Source: Vesta saturnalis
Lineage: Eukaryota; Arthropoda; Insecta; Coleoptera; Lampyridae
NCBI GenBank assembly: GCA_036346205.1
Contig: JARFJB010001965.1
Location: forward strand, 1,834,001 to 1,898,000
Reading direction: 5' to 3'
DNA length: 64,000 nt
The stretch's first letter is position 1. Every line of letters starts with the position of its first letter. Positions 1 to 12,299 of this stretch are shown one piece after another. The notes beneath the pieces were generated by a model. It saw nothing but the letters and a program-made list of their open reading frames with translations, was not told where the DNA came from and did not search any database. A program made the translations under genes and the position numbers.

Positions 1-190
1 TGTGAATTTGAGCATTTCAAATAATTCCATAATTGTCTGGTCTGTTATGCCTATAAGTATAGTAAGTGATTATTTGTAAAGGCAAGAATCTTGAATTTTT
101 TGGATTATTTGCAAAAAGATTTGAAGTGAATTACCTTCACCCTTCTATGACTTATTTACAGACATATTTTCCTAACAGTAACAATCACTA

Positions 191-455
191 GTCGAGTTGT
201 GGTAACACGACTTGTTTAGCATTCGGGAGGTAATGGGTTCGATGCCCGTTACCGTCTACCTTGTATGAGGTTTTTTCAGGGGTTTCCTCATACACATATG
301 GCGGAAGGGCCACTGTGTATATGCACACCATCTGCGGCTATTTAGGCGAATGCTGGAGTAGGCTTTTCCCCTTAGAACCCTAACTCCGTTTCTTCCGATC
401 CTATCATGACCACACCCATCCTTAATCCTACCATGCATATATACGTAATGTATGT
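191..455 (+). mobile_element. tRNA-derived SINE, copy 1
   Basis: One of four recognisable copies in this window (others at 2143, 17953 and 27325). The head resembles a tRNA gene with RNA polymerase III boxes: a degenerate A box near 195-205 and a B box GGTTCGATGCC at about 235-246. The body holds shared blocks (a GAGGTTTTTTCAGGGG-like motif, GGCGAATGCTGGAGTAG, CCTTAGAACCCTAACTCCG) and ends near CCACCATGCATATATA. Ends are approximate because no clear target duplication was found. The copies differ by many substitutions, so the family looks old. Short open frames on the opposite strand have no coding significance. Confidence 0.82.
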
Positions 456-639
456 ATGTATGCTGGGAATCCATGATTATGGCTGAAGGAGCTTGGAAAT
501 CTCAGGCACTGAAAATATGGAGGATAAAAGATGGTTATTTACTGTACAAGATCAGGTTTTGTTATTGAACACAACAAGCATTGATACACCGATATCACAT
601 AGATTTGTTGCGTTTTTAGACCAAATTATACATACATCT

Positions 640-1640
640 TAGACGTAGAGTGAATTGACGCAGAAAAATTTCCATCGAATAGTTAAACGATGCAGAGATT
701 GTAAAAATAACCATTTTTAGCAATGGTAAATTCATTGGATACTACACAATTGTACCCCAGTTGTCTGGTTTAAAACTTTCAAAGCCCTCACGAAACGGAC
801 TCTTATGGTACAGTTGGAAGAAAATGTGCTGAACGTGGTAGAGGGAGTTGCATGTAATTCTATTAGAAAAAGCTTCGAATATGAGCAATGGAACTGTGTT
901 GAAATCTGTGTACTACTGTTGCCAATTATTTTTACCGACGAAAGCAAATTTCTATAGAAATAGAAGCTTCCATAATAACAATCTGACGGCGAATATGAAG
1001 TAAGTACTTTCGTTCTCAACATCAATTTTCATCAAACATTTGGGTTGGAATTGTGGGTGGCCATTTATATCATACAAGAAATAAAAACAGTTTTACACAC
1101 AAAAACACAACTACGAATTTTATAAAAAATCGCCTATTTATTCTGGTATCCATATCTACAACTCAAATGAGATAAAAAAAACTCTAAAAACGTAATTATT
1201 TTTAAAAATAAACTTCAACAAAACTTAATTATAAGTTCTCCATATGCGATTTTAGAATTAATGAACTATCTTAAAACCTAAGAGCACCAAATTATTGTAA
1301 CTGACGTACCTCATCTACCAATGTAGCTTAATGGGTGAATAAATATTATTATTATTATATTATTATTATTATTCTTAGGTAATTGGACCCATATCACTAC
1401 CATGAAATATGGCTGTAAATTTTTTTTTGAAAAATCACTTCCAAAAAAACTACTAGCTAACCTTACTACCTGGATTTCTAGACGCAGTACCATTGGCAAT
1501 AAGAAATGTAATGTGGTTTATGTACGATAATCCACCATCCTTTAGTGTAGTTGCTCGTAATGAAGTTTTGAAACGTAACGTATGAAGATCGTTTAATTGG
1601 TTGAGACCCGACGTGAATCTCGATACTTACTTGATACCCA
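640..1640 (+). pseudogene. relic Tc1/mariner-like DDE transposase
   Basis: Scattered transposase blocks are readable in several frames. An HTH-like segment (EENVLNVVEGVACNSIRKA, about 795-870) is followed by the first catalytic block FTDESKF (about 940) and a block HQFSSNIWVGIVGGHLY (about 1020-1070), equivalent to the 'HQ..F.VNVWAGI' region of this family. Further on, FLDAVPLAIRNVMWFMYDN (about 1475-1535) carries the second catalytic Asp. About 400 bases with no similarity and an (ATT)n run lie between the last two blocks. Many stops and frameshifts make it inactive. The order of blocks matches elements A, D, E and F here, which supports the call. Confidence 0.6.
1344..1373. repeat. (ATT)n microsatellite
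   Basis: A short run of ATT units with one interruption, lying in the gap between two transposase blocks of the relic at 640-1640. Confidence 0.8.
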
Positions 1641-2142
1641 AGAATAAGTTACGTTTTTAAAGTGACAAAATCTAAGGCACTGTTGGTATGGACTAAAAAC
1701 ATTCAACTCGGGGAGATTTCGAAAGGGGAATATTCGAACGTATCAATTTGGACTTGTCAGATTCTAGTGTAGAGTCAAGCACGTCGCTGTTAATCGATTG
1801 TATAATTAAATTTGTTCATTAAATGTTTTTTAATCACTAAATTTATTACAATCAACATAAATATATTTTTCTCAGTTTTAATTAAAGTTTTCACGTTTGT
1901 CGACCAGTCCATTGACTACTGATTTTTTTTGTTATGCGGCTATTTGAAGATTTCAGAAGTCAAATAGGAATTTGTGGATGTAATGCAATGAGAAACGGTC
2001 CTTGCATTTTCATATTCAACCGATTTTGTGTTTTTTCAAAAAAATTCACCATACATTTATAAAACTAATAATAAGCAATACATTAGCGCTCTGTAACGTG
2101 TTTCTTATAAGTTCGTTAAAACATCTTAATCTCACGCTTGTT

Positions 2143-2400
2143 ACCGAGCGTATGGGCCAATGGTAACACGATCTGCTTAACATCCGAGAGGTGACGGCTC
2201 GATTTCCGGTATGGTCTCTATCCTCCATTTTTTTATACGCACATCATGTGCTGCTATTTAGACGATTGATAGAGTACTAACTTTACCCTCAGAATTGTAA
2301 CTTCGTTGCTTCTATTTAGTCGAATGCTGGAGTAGTAACTCCCCCCTCAGAACCCCATTCCGTCCGATCCTATCTTATCCCACCATGCATATATACTGAA
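2143..2400 (+). mobile_element. tRNA-derived SINE, copy 2
   Basis: Diverged copy of the SINE at 191. It has a B box-like GGCTCGATTTCC at about 2196-2207 and the tail CCACCATGCATATATA. The body contains a partial internal duplication: a block running from 'CTATTTAG.CGA' to 'CCCTCAGAA' occurs twice (about 2250-2292 and 2311-2352), unlike the other three copies. Confidence 0.78.
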
Positions 2401-2540
2401 ACGTGTGTACGTTGGGAATACATCCTCGTGACTGGCGGAACTTAGAGAGCATAAGTAGCGCGCCCTCCCCCTTGTTTTCATTAGCCTTTCGATCCTTGAG
2501 AGTAAAGTCTTGACAACGTAGAGGTTTGTTTTCCACATTT

Positions 2541-3640
2541 TGTGGAAGTGTTGTACTTAGTGGTGTAGAGTGTGAAAAAAATGAGTGACAGCGACTTTAG
2601 TTCAGAATTATAGATATAAAGGAAGCGTGGGAAATTGGGTGCTTGTTCATAATTCCCAAAAAAATCAAGCGAAGGATATCACAAAACGCACGACCTATTT
2701 AAAAAGTGGCGAGAAAAAAAAAGGTTTGGATATGCAAGAAGTTTGTTCTTGCTTATTTTGTATCAGATGGACCATGAATAGAGACCCGGGCGTATCTCAG
2801 AATGATATAACTTTAAAAAAAAAAGCTTTTTAGTAAAAGTAGCTGACAAATTCCCGGCAATTATTTTCAAGTTTCTGCAATGACCTCTAAAAGTGTTACG
2901 CTAAGATAGATCAAAAATAACTGTATTGAAATCACCAACAAGTATGCAATACCTTTTGCCCAAGACTTTTTCGTTTACGACTTCAAATAACGTGCTGAGG
3001 GAAATTTATTTAAAAAAAAAAAGCATTTAGCATTAATGGACTGGTTCTCAGTGTAGTTAGTAGAGGGCTTTTAAATTCATGAACTTTACAGTTTTTTTTT
3101 TTTTAACTTTAAATGGAAACGTTATATACTTTTAGCATGAGCGAAAATAACTAACAGAATTTAGTGAAAGCCGCAAAGCTGTTCATATGCATCTCTTGGC
3201 AATTCAATGTCCCTCTATCGATGTGCTCCTGAGTACTTTAGCACGATAGACCAACTTTAGCCTGTTCAGGTCCACAATTATTAAAAAAAATATATCCCAA
3301 TGTTTTTTCAGTCAGAGATATTAGCAAAAATATCTACATATGTAGCTGAATGTTATGCCGATGATTCCATTCAGAATAAGGGTTTATTTACTCAGAATAT
3401 TCTAGAAGACGAGGATCAGTCACGATCATTAACATACACTGACGTACTTAACTCTTTAGTTGCAGTACATTTTTTATTGTTTATTGCACCTTTACCTTAC
3501 ATTTTAATAAATCAGAATGATACATCGGTATTTAGTTCAGAGCAGTGTACACTGTACACGTTTGCAAAAGGGTTGCTGTTCAAGAATGGCAACCTTATGA
3601 TTCCGTCGTCTAGACATCAATGATAAATTCAAGCAAATGG
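2541..3640 (+). other. no recognisable gene; two short ORFs of unknown nature
   Basis: Two open frames (2585-2833, 82 aa; 3300-3623, 107 aa) show no motif I recognise. A short ATG-initiated reading at 2581 starts MSDSDFSSEL and stops at once. That acidic start recalls piggyBac-type transposases, but nothing downstream confirms it. No splice structure, signal peptide or repeat boundary was seen. These are probably chance frames or very old transposon debris. Confidence 0.2.
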
Positions 3641-3916
3641 CTCAATCGTGCGGAATATATTAGTGTGTTAAATATTAAGAACGGAAAGGGTTGTTTACCG
3701 GACGAGGACAATGTTTGGAGACTAAGAGAAGCAAAGAGTCCAATATTATTTGAAACCAGTTAAACACAACGTTCGTGATTCTTGCACTATTTTTGATTCC
3801 ATCAGTCTTTTTTTTTATTGTTTGGTGCTTTCTTGAATACCTAATTAAATGAGGTACTTGAGTTAAGAAAGTGAAATTATCGAGTAGGCAAGGTTCTAAC
3901 ATCTATATATAAATAA

Positions 3917-3919
<3 letters not shown>

Positions 3920-3997
<78 letters not shown>
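3920..3997. repeat. (TA)n tract 1
   Basis: About 78 bases of uninterrupted AT dinucleotide, running through CATATATACATAAC into the truncated left inverted repeat of transposon A at 4012. Confidence 0.97.
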
Positions 3998-4003
<6 letters not shown>

Positions 4004-4011
4004 TACATAAC

Positions 4012-4134
4012 TTTTAAACCGCTTCTTTCATTACCATGAAATTTAGACACCCTAACTACCTCATAGAAAAGCATTTTTTGACACATAACTGGAACTCATT
4101 GTACCTTTATTGTACAGGTAAAGCCAAAATTAAG
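4012..4134 (+). repeat. transposon A left inverted repeat (truncated)
   Basis: Near-perfect inverted copy of 5617-5739; the outer part is lost next to the (TA)n tract. Confidence 0.88.
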
Positions 4135-4273
4135 ATTCTAAATTAACACAATTTTTACAGTATTTACATCATTCAGCTAAGTTCATTAGAATTTGAAAAT
4201 GAATACGAAACGAAAAAATATTGAAATAGTAAACTGCTTCTCCTGAACACTTGCATTTTTGAGTTAGGTATAC

Positions 4274-5434
4274 TTATTGCAAACTTGCATTAAAACGGAT
4301 AACTAGTGTCTTCAACATTATTATAAACAACACAATAAAAGTAAAGTAACGAAAAATAACTGGGATTGCACTAAATGTCAAAGAAAATTGTTCAATATGA
4401 GCACCTCGTTTCATTACACATTTTCTAAAATTACTTAAGGTATGCTGCTGTACGCGAAGCAGCATGTCTGGATCATTTCTAATAACGTCACATTTTGTTA
4501 ATACCCTGTCTAAAAGTTCTTCTCTGCTATTAACATGAGACGGGACCGCCTCGTCCTATCCATTGATCTGGAAATGCGTTATTTAGATATTCTCTCGCAT
4601 TTCTACTAAAGAGGGAGAGCGCACCATCATGCATAAACCACATGCCGTGTCTAGAGTTCAACTGCACATCTTCCAGGAACAAATTTAGATGTTCTTCTAA
4701 AAAATTGCGATATTTTGCTCCTGTTAACGTTCCATCAATTACATACGGGCCTTCTAAGTTGGTATTAATTATTCCCATCCACACGTTTATTAAAAATCCG
4801 TTTTGATGTTTTGTTTGTATGATGGCGTGTGGATTCTCATCGCTCCAGATATGCAAATTATGAGAATTAATAATTCCATCCCGTGTGAATCCGGCCTCAT
4901 CAGTAAAAAGTATCTTGCTAATAAATGCAGGTGTTTGTTCTTGTTTTCTAAAAACCACCTTGAAAATGCTACGCGAGGAAGGTAATCCGTTTCAAACATT
5001 GAGTGCAATTTTTGCAGATGATAGGGATATAATAATTGCTCTCGCCGGATGTTGTGAACTGTAGATTTTGAAATATTCGTTTCCATAGTAATACGTCTAG
5101 TGCTTTTTATAGGATCTGCTTCCACTATTTCCAGTACCCGTTCCTCAACATGAACTGTTCGCACTTGCCTAGGCCTTCCATTATGGTGCTTGGTTTTAAC
5201 TGATCCTGCGAAGTACATTGTAAAGTAAGGGAGATTTAATTGTGATAGAACTTAATTTCATCAAATACCTGTTTCTTGTAAATTACTATGAAGTCTTATA
5301 AAAGTTCTACGATTTGGGAGCCTCCTATTAGGAAAGCGATTGGCATAAAGTCGAACTGCTAAAGAAGCATTTCCTTCTGACAAACCATACATTAAATGCA
5401 TGTCTGCACACTCCTCATTAGTAAATGCCTCCAT
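4274..5434 (-). pseudogene. transposon A transposase, intron-containing, disabled
   Basis: The start codon at 5434 opens MEAFTNEECADMHLMYGLSE, an N-terminal HTH of the DUF4817 type with FPNRRLPNRRTF. Exon 1 ends at 5269. A 63-nt GT...AG intron (5206-5268) splits a glycine codon, and exon 2 resumes GSVKTKHHNGRPRQVRT. An HTH region, a frameshift near 4960, the first catalytic block ILFTDEAGFTRDG, NVWMGI and the second block MWFMHDGALSLFSRNARE follow. After GRGGPVS a deletion of roughly 75-80 nt removes the PPRSPDL.PLDF segment carrying the third catalytic Asp. The C-terminus then resumes as VNSREELLDRV in another frame. The protein cannot be catalytically active. Confidence 0.85.
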
Positions 5435-5616
5435 ATCTCTACTACAGTTTTAGCGGTATTAACCTTTTTCAGTTTTTATTAACCGATTTACAACAATCAA
5501 CAATGACAGTCATTTCCATAACAACAGAGAAACGTCACTTACAAAATGTTTACAGATTGTTTTTTTATTTAGAATTTACGTTTTAAATAAAATAGTATTT
5601 TCGAAACCGTTTGAAA

Positions 5617-5739
5617 CTTAATTTTGACTTTACCTGTACAATAAAGGTACAATGAATTCCAGTTAAGTATCAAAAAATGCCTTTCTGTGAGATAGTTAGG
5701 GTGTCTAAATTTCATAGTAATGAAAGAAGCGGTTTAAAA
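5617..5739 (-). repeat. transposon A right inverted repeat (inner part)
   Basis: Inverted copy of 4012-4134. The element continues outward to the CACCCTG terminus at about 5878. Confidence 0.88.
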
Positions 5740-5890
5740 ATTATCATTGAAATTCAATTTTTAACTTCTGACTTTGAAGGCCGATAACTCCATAATGAAG
5801 ACAGATAGGAAAAAAAATCAAATGAAGAGCCGCTCTATACGTCCTAGCAGTTTTGACCACACCTTTCTGGACACCCTGTATGTATGTATG

Positions 5891-5903
<13 letters not shown>

Positions 5904-5972
<69 letters not shown>
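5904..5972. repeat. (TA)n tract 2
   Basis: About 69 bases of TA dinucleotide, preceded by a short TGTA/GTGT run after the end of transposon A. It ends exactly where the B-family terminus CAGGTATGGAAAAAC begins. Confidence 0.97.
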
Positions 5973-5974
<2 letters not shown>

Positions 5975-7450
5975 GTATGGAAAAACATTATTGTGGGTCT
6001 GACATAAAAAGCTAGAAAGAAACCCAGTAAGCATTATATGAGTGTGAGAGACATAACTTTACCAATGTTGCACTTGTACATATTTGCATGTAGGCACAAA
6101 ATATGAACTACTTAAGTCTCCTTCAATCTAGCTTCAACATTCCTAATGAAGTCAAAGATGATGTTGAAAAGTCGCGTGATCTTTGAAACTATTAAGTAAA
6201 CACTTTCCACTTAAGCATTAAATGATAATACCTCAAACATCAAGGTTTATTGTAATTTCGAATTTATGACATGGTTCGGTTACTACTCGTAAGAAGAACT
6301 AAGAAGAAACTTACGAGAGCTACAAACAAGATAACTATAAATTTAAGTTTAATTACATTTAATTGTATTAAAACCAACCATTTTTAAAAATGAACAGAAT
6401 ACACTTTTTGCAAAACTCTACTTTATAAGATTGCGCAAAGCAGTAACCCAATCTGTGATAAAATTCAGTTCGAGTGTTTTCTAACATTTCTTGGGTGATG
6501 CTGTTTAAAGAGTCTATAATTTTGACACGAAGTTCGTCCAAATTGTTAGCATGTTCATGCCTGTGCCCATAAATTTTCTGGGATACGTATCCCCGAACAA
6601 AAAAAGTCGTGAGCGAGGAGGACATTTAATAGTACCTTTCCCACTAATAATACGGTTAGGGAACGTAGTTTCCAAAACTGTTGAACTCTTATTGCAGTAC
6701 GAGCAGGACAGCCATCTTCTTGATACCAAAAGTCAGCAAAATTTATATTGAGGCGTTGAACAGCTGGAACTATCTGCTTTCTCAACAGTTCTAAATATTT
6801 GTCCGCATTCAAGTTTCCGTTGATAAAAAATGAACCAATTATGGAATAGCCTAAAATTCCTGCCCACTTTTTTGGGGGTATTGTGTGCGGTAAGGAATAT
6901 TGATGTGTTTGTTTTCCCGAGAGTAACCAATAGCGACAGACGGATCGTGATGGCCATGTAAGTTAAAAAAACACTCGTCGGTAAACAAAATATTTTCAAT
7001 AAATCTTTCGTTTTCATTAGCCCGATTCATCATATCTTCACAAAATTCTATACGCTTTTGATGATCTTCTGGAAAAATTTCTTGTATAGTTTGCAACTTA
7101 TACCAACGGTATTTATTCCTTTTCAAGATATTGCGAACTGTTCTTGGTTCAATATTCATTTCTTCAGCAATTTTTGTACTGTTGCACGGGAAATTAGTTT
7201 CTGCTAAACTACGCACTGCAATTTCTTGGAGTTCGCGTTCTTCCTTTAAGTTACGACCAGGACGCGCACCATCATTACCATCAATGCTACTGAATTTTCT
7301 ACATAATCGTACTTTCTGATGGAACTGGCCTGTTTTCAAAGGAAAAAGCAAACCTGCCCATTATTTCTTGTGCAGTGCTTTCTGAATAATACCACTTAAT
7401 AATCTGGTTTGTGTCGGACTTGCAAAAACATTGATTTTCAATTCTAGCTA
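5973..7450 (-). mobile_element. transposon B, Tc1/mariner-like (reference copy of the B family)
   Basis: The left end begins right after (TA)n with CAGGTATGGAAAAACATTAT, followed by GGGTCTGAC. The same terminus occurs inverted at about 53738 and, in a shorter form, at 52906. A noncoding 3' region (5973-6367) is shared with 53390-53738, and a minus-strand transposase gene follows. The far end could not be placed; no GGGTCTGAC terminus lies near 7450, so this copy is probably truncated at its 5' end. Confidence 0.72.
6368..7440 (-). pseudogene. transposon B transposase, frameshifted (DD41D-like spacing)
   Basis: Read from 7440 downward in three frames. The N-terminal block IIKWYYSESTAQEIMGRFAF is of the DUF4817 type, and an HTH with AEEMNIEPRTVRNILKRNKY follows. 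The first catalytic motif is ILFTDECFFN. After a frameshift near 6885 come WAGILGYSIIGSFFINGN and the second motif FADFWYQEDGCPA. Another shift separates FPNRIISGKGTIKCPPRS from FVRGYVSQKIYGHR. Counting across the shifts puts about 41 residues between the second Asp and the expected third position, as in the rosa/DD41D group of Tc1/mariner transposases. At least three frameshifts make it a pseudogene. Confidence 0.8.
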
Positions 7451-7546
7451 TTATGAATAATGACTGGTTATTATAACTAAATCACTTTAGCTAGCGAATT
7501 TAGTTATTATACATAATGTCTGAATATTATACGTAATAACTGATTA

Positions 7547-7600
7547 CAGGGTGTCCCAGGCTTCACTCCTCAAGCCTGTAATTTCGTTATTTTTAAAAAT
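7547..7600 (+). mobile_element. solo transposon terminus
   Basis: TA followed by CAGGGTGTCCCAGGCTTCAC, a typical left terminus of the CAGGGTG-ended Tc1/mariner-like elements seen elsewhere here. No partner right end was identified downstream. Confidence 0.5.
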
Positions 7601-10600
7601 AATTAAAATAAATTATATATGTTCTTAGGTGAGAGGAAATTCTCTATCGATAGGAAAAGCAATTATTAAAAATTGCGGTAGTGTAATCACAGTTACATCT
7701 AATCGTCTTTTTTAAATAGCAAAGTATACTTTCTTTTCAATACTCAGATCGTACATTTTAGTCTCTTTATAGCCATATAAATTAATATGGGTGTTACATG
7801 ACAGAATTTTCGAAATTGACCTAATGTTTGCCATGGCAATAAAATGAAGTTTGTAGTGTTTATCTAGTAGGCGATGAAATCAACAACTTTCTACAAACAT
7901 TTGTTTTTATTGGAATAGCAATTAAACGTATGCGATCAACTACATTTAATAAATACAAAGGTTTATTTTTAGTTGATCCACATTTATAAAAGGCATTTAA
8001 AACTCAAACATTAGCTTATGTTTGCGTTTGCATTTGTTTATATAACATATAAATATAAAAATACACCACTGAAAAACCCAAAAGATAGGTATTTTAATTA
8101 TATTTAGAAATAAGTTTTAAAACTGCAAATCTCAATAGCAATTATGGTAAAACATAGTGTATATTTATACACAAAAAGTGATTGTTGTAGCATGGTTGTA
8201 GTTAATATTTTTCTTTTTGTTCTTAAGTAAAAATGAAGCAATTAATTAGCAAAAAATTGTTGTGCACTTGTTTAGTTATCCGGTGTAGGATCCTATTTTT
8301 TGGATAATTGGGAGTGCTAACTTAACGTTAGCCCCCCCCCCCAATTAAAATTGAAAATGTGGCAAATAATTAGCCATAAATTAGCACTTAATTATACACT
8401 AGTAACTAATGTAGTAGTAGGGGTGCTAGGTTATTCGGAATTTGCCTTGATGAAATAGTAGTTAACTGTTCGGTCTATTACGCGTTTACATTAAAACAGA
8501 AACAGACGCTAAGAAAAATGTCTGGTGTGAAAATGATATCTTGATCAAAAGCGGTGTTCCCTAATTTTTACTGATATAAGCATAGTTACAACACTTGTGG
8601 AACTAACTGTAACGCAGAGGTACCAGTAGGAAAACACTTCTACGTAAAAAAAAAACAATAACAAATGCGTGTGTTAGCATGACATGTTGCAGTGGTTCGA
8701 TCGAATTCATAATAAAAATTTAAATCAAATTCGGTTAATACACATTTTAAATACGACTCGGTAACAAAAATAGATAGAAATATTTGTCTAACGAATACAA
8801 ATAAATTTGTGATTTTATATATAGCAGCCCTCGTACAATAACAATTTGCAGTGGGCTAGAGAGGTATTTTCAAACCTCACTAATAAAGGTCATCATATCC
8901 CGTTTCATTGTGAATTGTTCAGGCCTCCCCTTGTTAATTAATGCGATAATTACTAATTTAGAACACCTTCTGTATTAGCATATGCAGCTGTAAAATAAAG
9001 GGTGAATTTATTCATATAAGTAGTGGGATAATAGCATAATGCTCTTAAATTAGTTTTTCTTTTCAATTATGCAATTAGCACTAGTTAGATCTAGCTTTTG
9101 TAGTTTATCTATATAATGTGAAGGATGTGGCAATATTGTCGACAACTGAATAGGTACGAGTTAGGGCTGATGAACGATAGGCGCAGGTAATGACAGATCT
9201 GGTCTCAATAGCCGTAAATTGCAGCTCACATGCGACAGGTAACGTCCGTTCACACTAGAAATAGGGGCCGTAGGGTGTATGTGTAGTCAGAGCGCGTAGT
9301 GAGCGCGACACAACATACAAAACGCATTAGGTATCTACCGGTACAAGCTTCTAACAAAGAACGATTCCTGGTGCAAATGACTTCGAAAAGGAGGTCGTTA
9401 GAGTTAACGATACGATAAGGACTTTAAAGAATACAGTTGCTTATAAAATATCGTTCCAACTTGAAACAGTAGTCGCGTTTCACAGATAAACGATTCGAAA
9501 TAACGAAATAGAAGCCGATAACCAATAATAATTTTATTTAAAGACAAAGACCGTTTAATGTAACCCACTAAAACATGTATTGATGTAAATTGCAATTGAA
9601 GACTTTCATAAAATAGATTCATGAACACGGACCACACAAGGCCCAGGAATTCGGATGGTTTGCGGTCATTTTTGATGTTATTTTGTACGCGATTCTTAAG
9701 CGGGTGGTCAACATTGCTTATATTAATAAAATCCTAAAAATGTCATTTTATTACCCTGAACTAATGAAGGAAAGTTGATGAAGTATTTATTAAATACTCC
9801 GTGCACTCAACTAAATGTAAAGGTACTGGTGTTCTTAAAATTTCAATTAAAGATAAATTAGAATTCGGTAATAAAATTATAGGATACCTTTAAGAAATAT
9901 TGCTTTGTAATTTAGCAATTAAGTTTTTATGTTACGATCACCACAACTATTATCTTTATAACAATCGTCAACTGTTGCTTATCCGCATCTCGATCACACA
10001 GACAAAAACGAAAATTAAACACTGCCGGAATAACTTACATAAATTAATGAATAAAATTGATAGAATCTGTCTGATGGATCAACTGGTTACATAGCAAAGA
10101 AGTAAATAGGTGACATTTTAGACCTTATTAGCTTATTTTATATTTTGTCGAAAGTTGATGACTTAAGTTATTTTTAATTAATTTCATAATAGAAAAATTC
10201 GACCTCCAACACCGCACTCAATAGTTTTTTACACTGTTAAATTAAATTTAATTTGATGTAGCTCAACATCAATTTTATACCATCTTTAAAAAATAATTTT
10301 GACTTGGGATTAAACTGGCTTATATATTCAATCATGCAATTGGATTAGAAAAGCACCTTGAATTCCACCCTCCAAAAAGCTTAATGATTATTCTAATTTT
10401 CAAATTAATAAAGCTATATTGGTGTGTCTACATTAGGAAGACTTTGGCCAGCGTATTATCTTTTGGTTAAAGAAGGCGATGAGTTCAGTATTTTTTATCG
10501 CCCGATTTGTGAAAAATTTTAAGGGTTTTATTTTTTTATTTTAGCGGGCGAAAATTACAGAAATAAGAATTTATTTCCAGTAGTATCATTAGTAGGCGAA

Positions 10601-11590
10601 AAATTTGTGACATAAAGAAGTAAATCATAAAAAATTAGATAAAATTTCAGATTCAGTTTACGGTCACTGGATGAAAATTTATAGATTCAAAAAAACATCA
10701 AACCAATGTTTTCTTAGTTTTTATTTTAATTTACTTGATATGCAAATTAATTATAACCAGTTAAAAATTCATGATATTTCATAATGATCCAGAGCGAAAT
10801 AAGCTGTGTTTGAAAAAACACAGAATTAAATGGTTAATATAATTAATAGTTTGAAAGCCCATCATCTAGAAAACTGTTTGAGAGATCGAAATTTACAATA
10901 TTTAAACATTTTATTGAACAAAACAGGATACAGACAGACATAACGTTCGTTCGTTTAAAGTTAAGGGCAACATAAACATTTTCAAATGTAAAATGTCACA
11001 TTTCCTTTGTCAATAAGTTAGAAATTTTCGCAATGCGCTCTTTTCCATTTTGTAAATAATTAATAAAAATGTATTGCATACATTCACACCTTTTGTGAAT
11101 TTATGTGGACTTGACACTCAATCTTTGATAAAAAAAACGCAATGACGCCATAAAAAGCACAGTTCTTAAATATTTTTCAAAAATATGTCACCCCATTACA
11201 CGATCAAGCAATAATGATTACTTGTCTTCATGAAGAATGGTTTGTAGTTCATTATAACGGTAACATTGTTTGTAGGTCAAAATGCGATCGCCACATTCTC
11301 AATTTTTTAAAATAGAACATCCTGTATATTATTCTATCATTTTAATGCTATTCTGTCATTTATATTTATCATTCCCTTTACCTAAATGCAATATTTTCCA
11401 AATATTCGCAGCTCTCTGTTTAAAATAGACATTTCAAAGTTGAATGAAAAAGAAGCAAATTTGTTCTCACAAGTAAGAAGGCCATAGAGTCCACGAACAG
11501 CACTAGAGAAAAACAATGTTAAACACAGGAATACTGAAGAGAACCAGAAGAAAACAGAAGTATCCTAATAAAGAACTGAACTACTTGTTG
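7600..11590. other. no gene seen; AT-rich intergenic DNA
   Basis: No coding similarity, RNA gene or clear repeat family was recognised. Notable items are a C13-like homopolymer at about 8330-8342 and a solo transposon right end (GAACATCCTG followed by TA) at about 11311-11326. Short ORFs at 9404-9637 (minus) and 9900-10094 (plus) have no recognisable motif. Confidence 0.5.
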
Positions 11591-11599
11591 CTGCTTTCT

Positions 11600-12290
11600 T
11601 GTGTTTACTAACATCCCACCATTTAAACCGAGCTCAACAAAACATTATTTCAATCTCCAAATTCACGACCTCACTAACCGCCAGGGTCAGCATGGAAAAT
11701 TAGTCCTATCTTCAGCAAAACCAACTCTTGATTTTGGCAACCGCATTAGATCTACAACCTCAACCATACATACTACCATATACACTGACAACCGTAGATA
11801 CACGATTGACATGAACTAAAACCCACACCTACGTAACTCCATCAACAACCCGCTTACGTACCACCTCAACAACATCCTCTTCCTTTACTTTAATCTCCAA
11901 ACCCCGATATTGTTTGCGCACGCCATCTAAATCTTCTACTATTCGAGTTAAAGTTTAACCTTAATTATACCACCCTCATCATTATATCGCTATGGAATCT
12001 ATACCAAACTCAGATAATCCTAAACGAATTTCATTTTCTTGCGTCATCCACGGGAGTTGCCAAGATGTATTCTTCTGAAAATTTCATCAGGAAAGCATGA
12101 GCTGATTATGAAGATGATTGACAGGGCAGCAATTCAGTTCTTCGACCGACAAACGTGCACCGATTAGTTCGGAACACGCGTAGCACACTCTCCACTAACA
12201 CAAATACTATCTCCTCAAGTACAATGGGTCCTGAAAATAGGGACTGGTCGTTAGACGGATGCACCCTCTCATTAAACACTTACTAACAAT
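11600..12290 (+). other. C-rich, G-poor segment, probably LINE debris
   Basis: Base use changes sharply: the plus strand is rich in A and C and poor in G, as in the LINE remnant that starts about 12300. A 72-aa open frame (11601-11819) has no motif I can name. Position and composition suggest an upstream LINE region such as ORF1 or untranslated sequence, but there is no direct evidence. Confidence 0.3.
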
Positions 12291-12299
12291 CGATAAAAA

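Larger units (their letters stand above)
4012..5880 (-). mobile_element. transposon A, Tc1/mariner-like with long inverted repeats
   Basis: Positions 4012-4134 and 5617-5739 are inverted repeats of about 123 bp with only a few mismatches (shared core TTTTAAACCGCTTCTTTCAT). Beyond the right repeat the sequence continues 140 bp to GGACACCCTGTA at 5880, a typical terminus of this superfamily next to TA. The corresponding outer 140 bp are missing on the left, where a (TA)n tract begins. The full inverted repeat was therefore probably about 260 bp and the left end is truncated. A minus-strand transposase gene fills the interior. Both sides abut (TA)n. Confidence 0.82.

Noticed and set aside
256..474. 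72-aa minus-strand ORF, similar to ORFs at 2347 and 27399
   Set aside because: All lie antisense to the tRNA-derived SINE; their similarity is that of the repeat, not of a protein.
3877..4086. ORF with a long Ile-Tyr repeat, also seen at 5744, 52793 and 61508
   Set aside because: Translation of (TA)n tracts; no protein.
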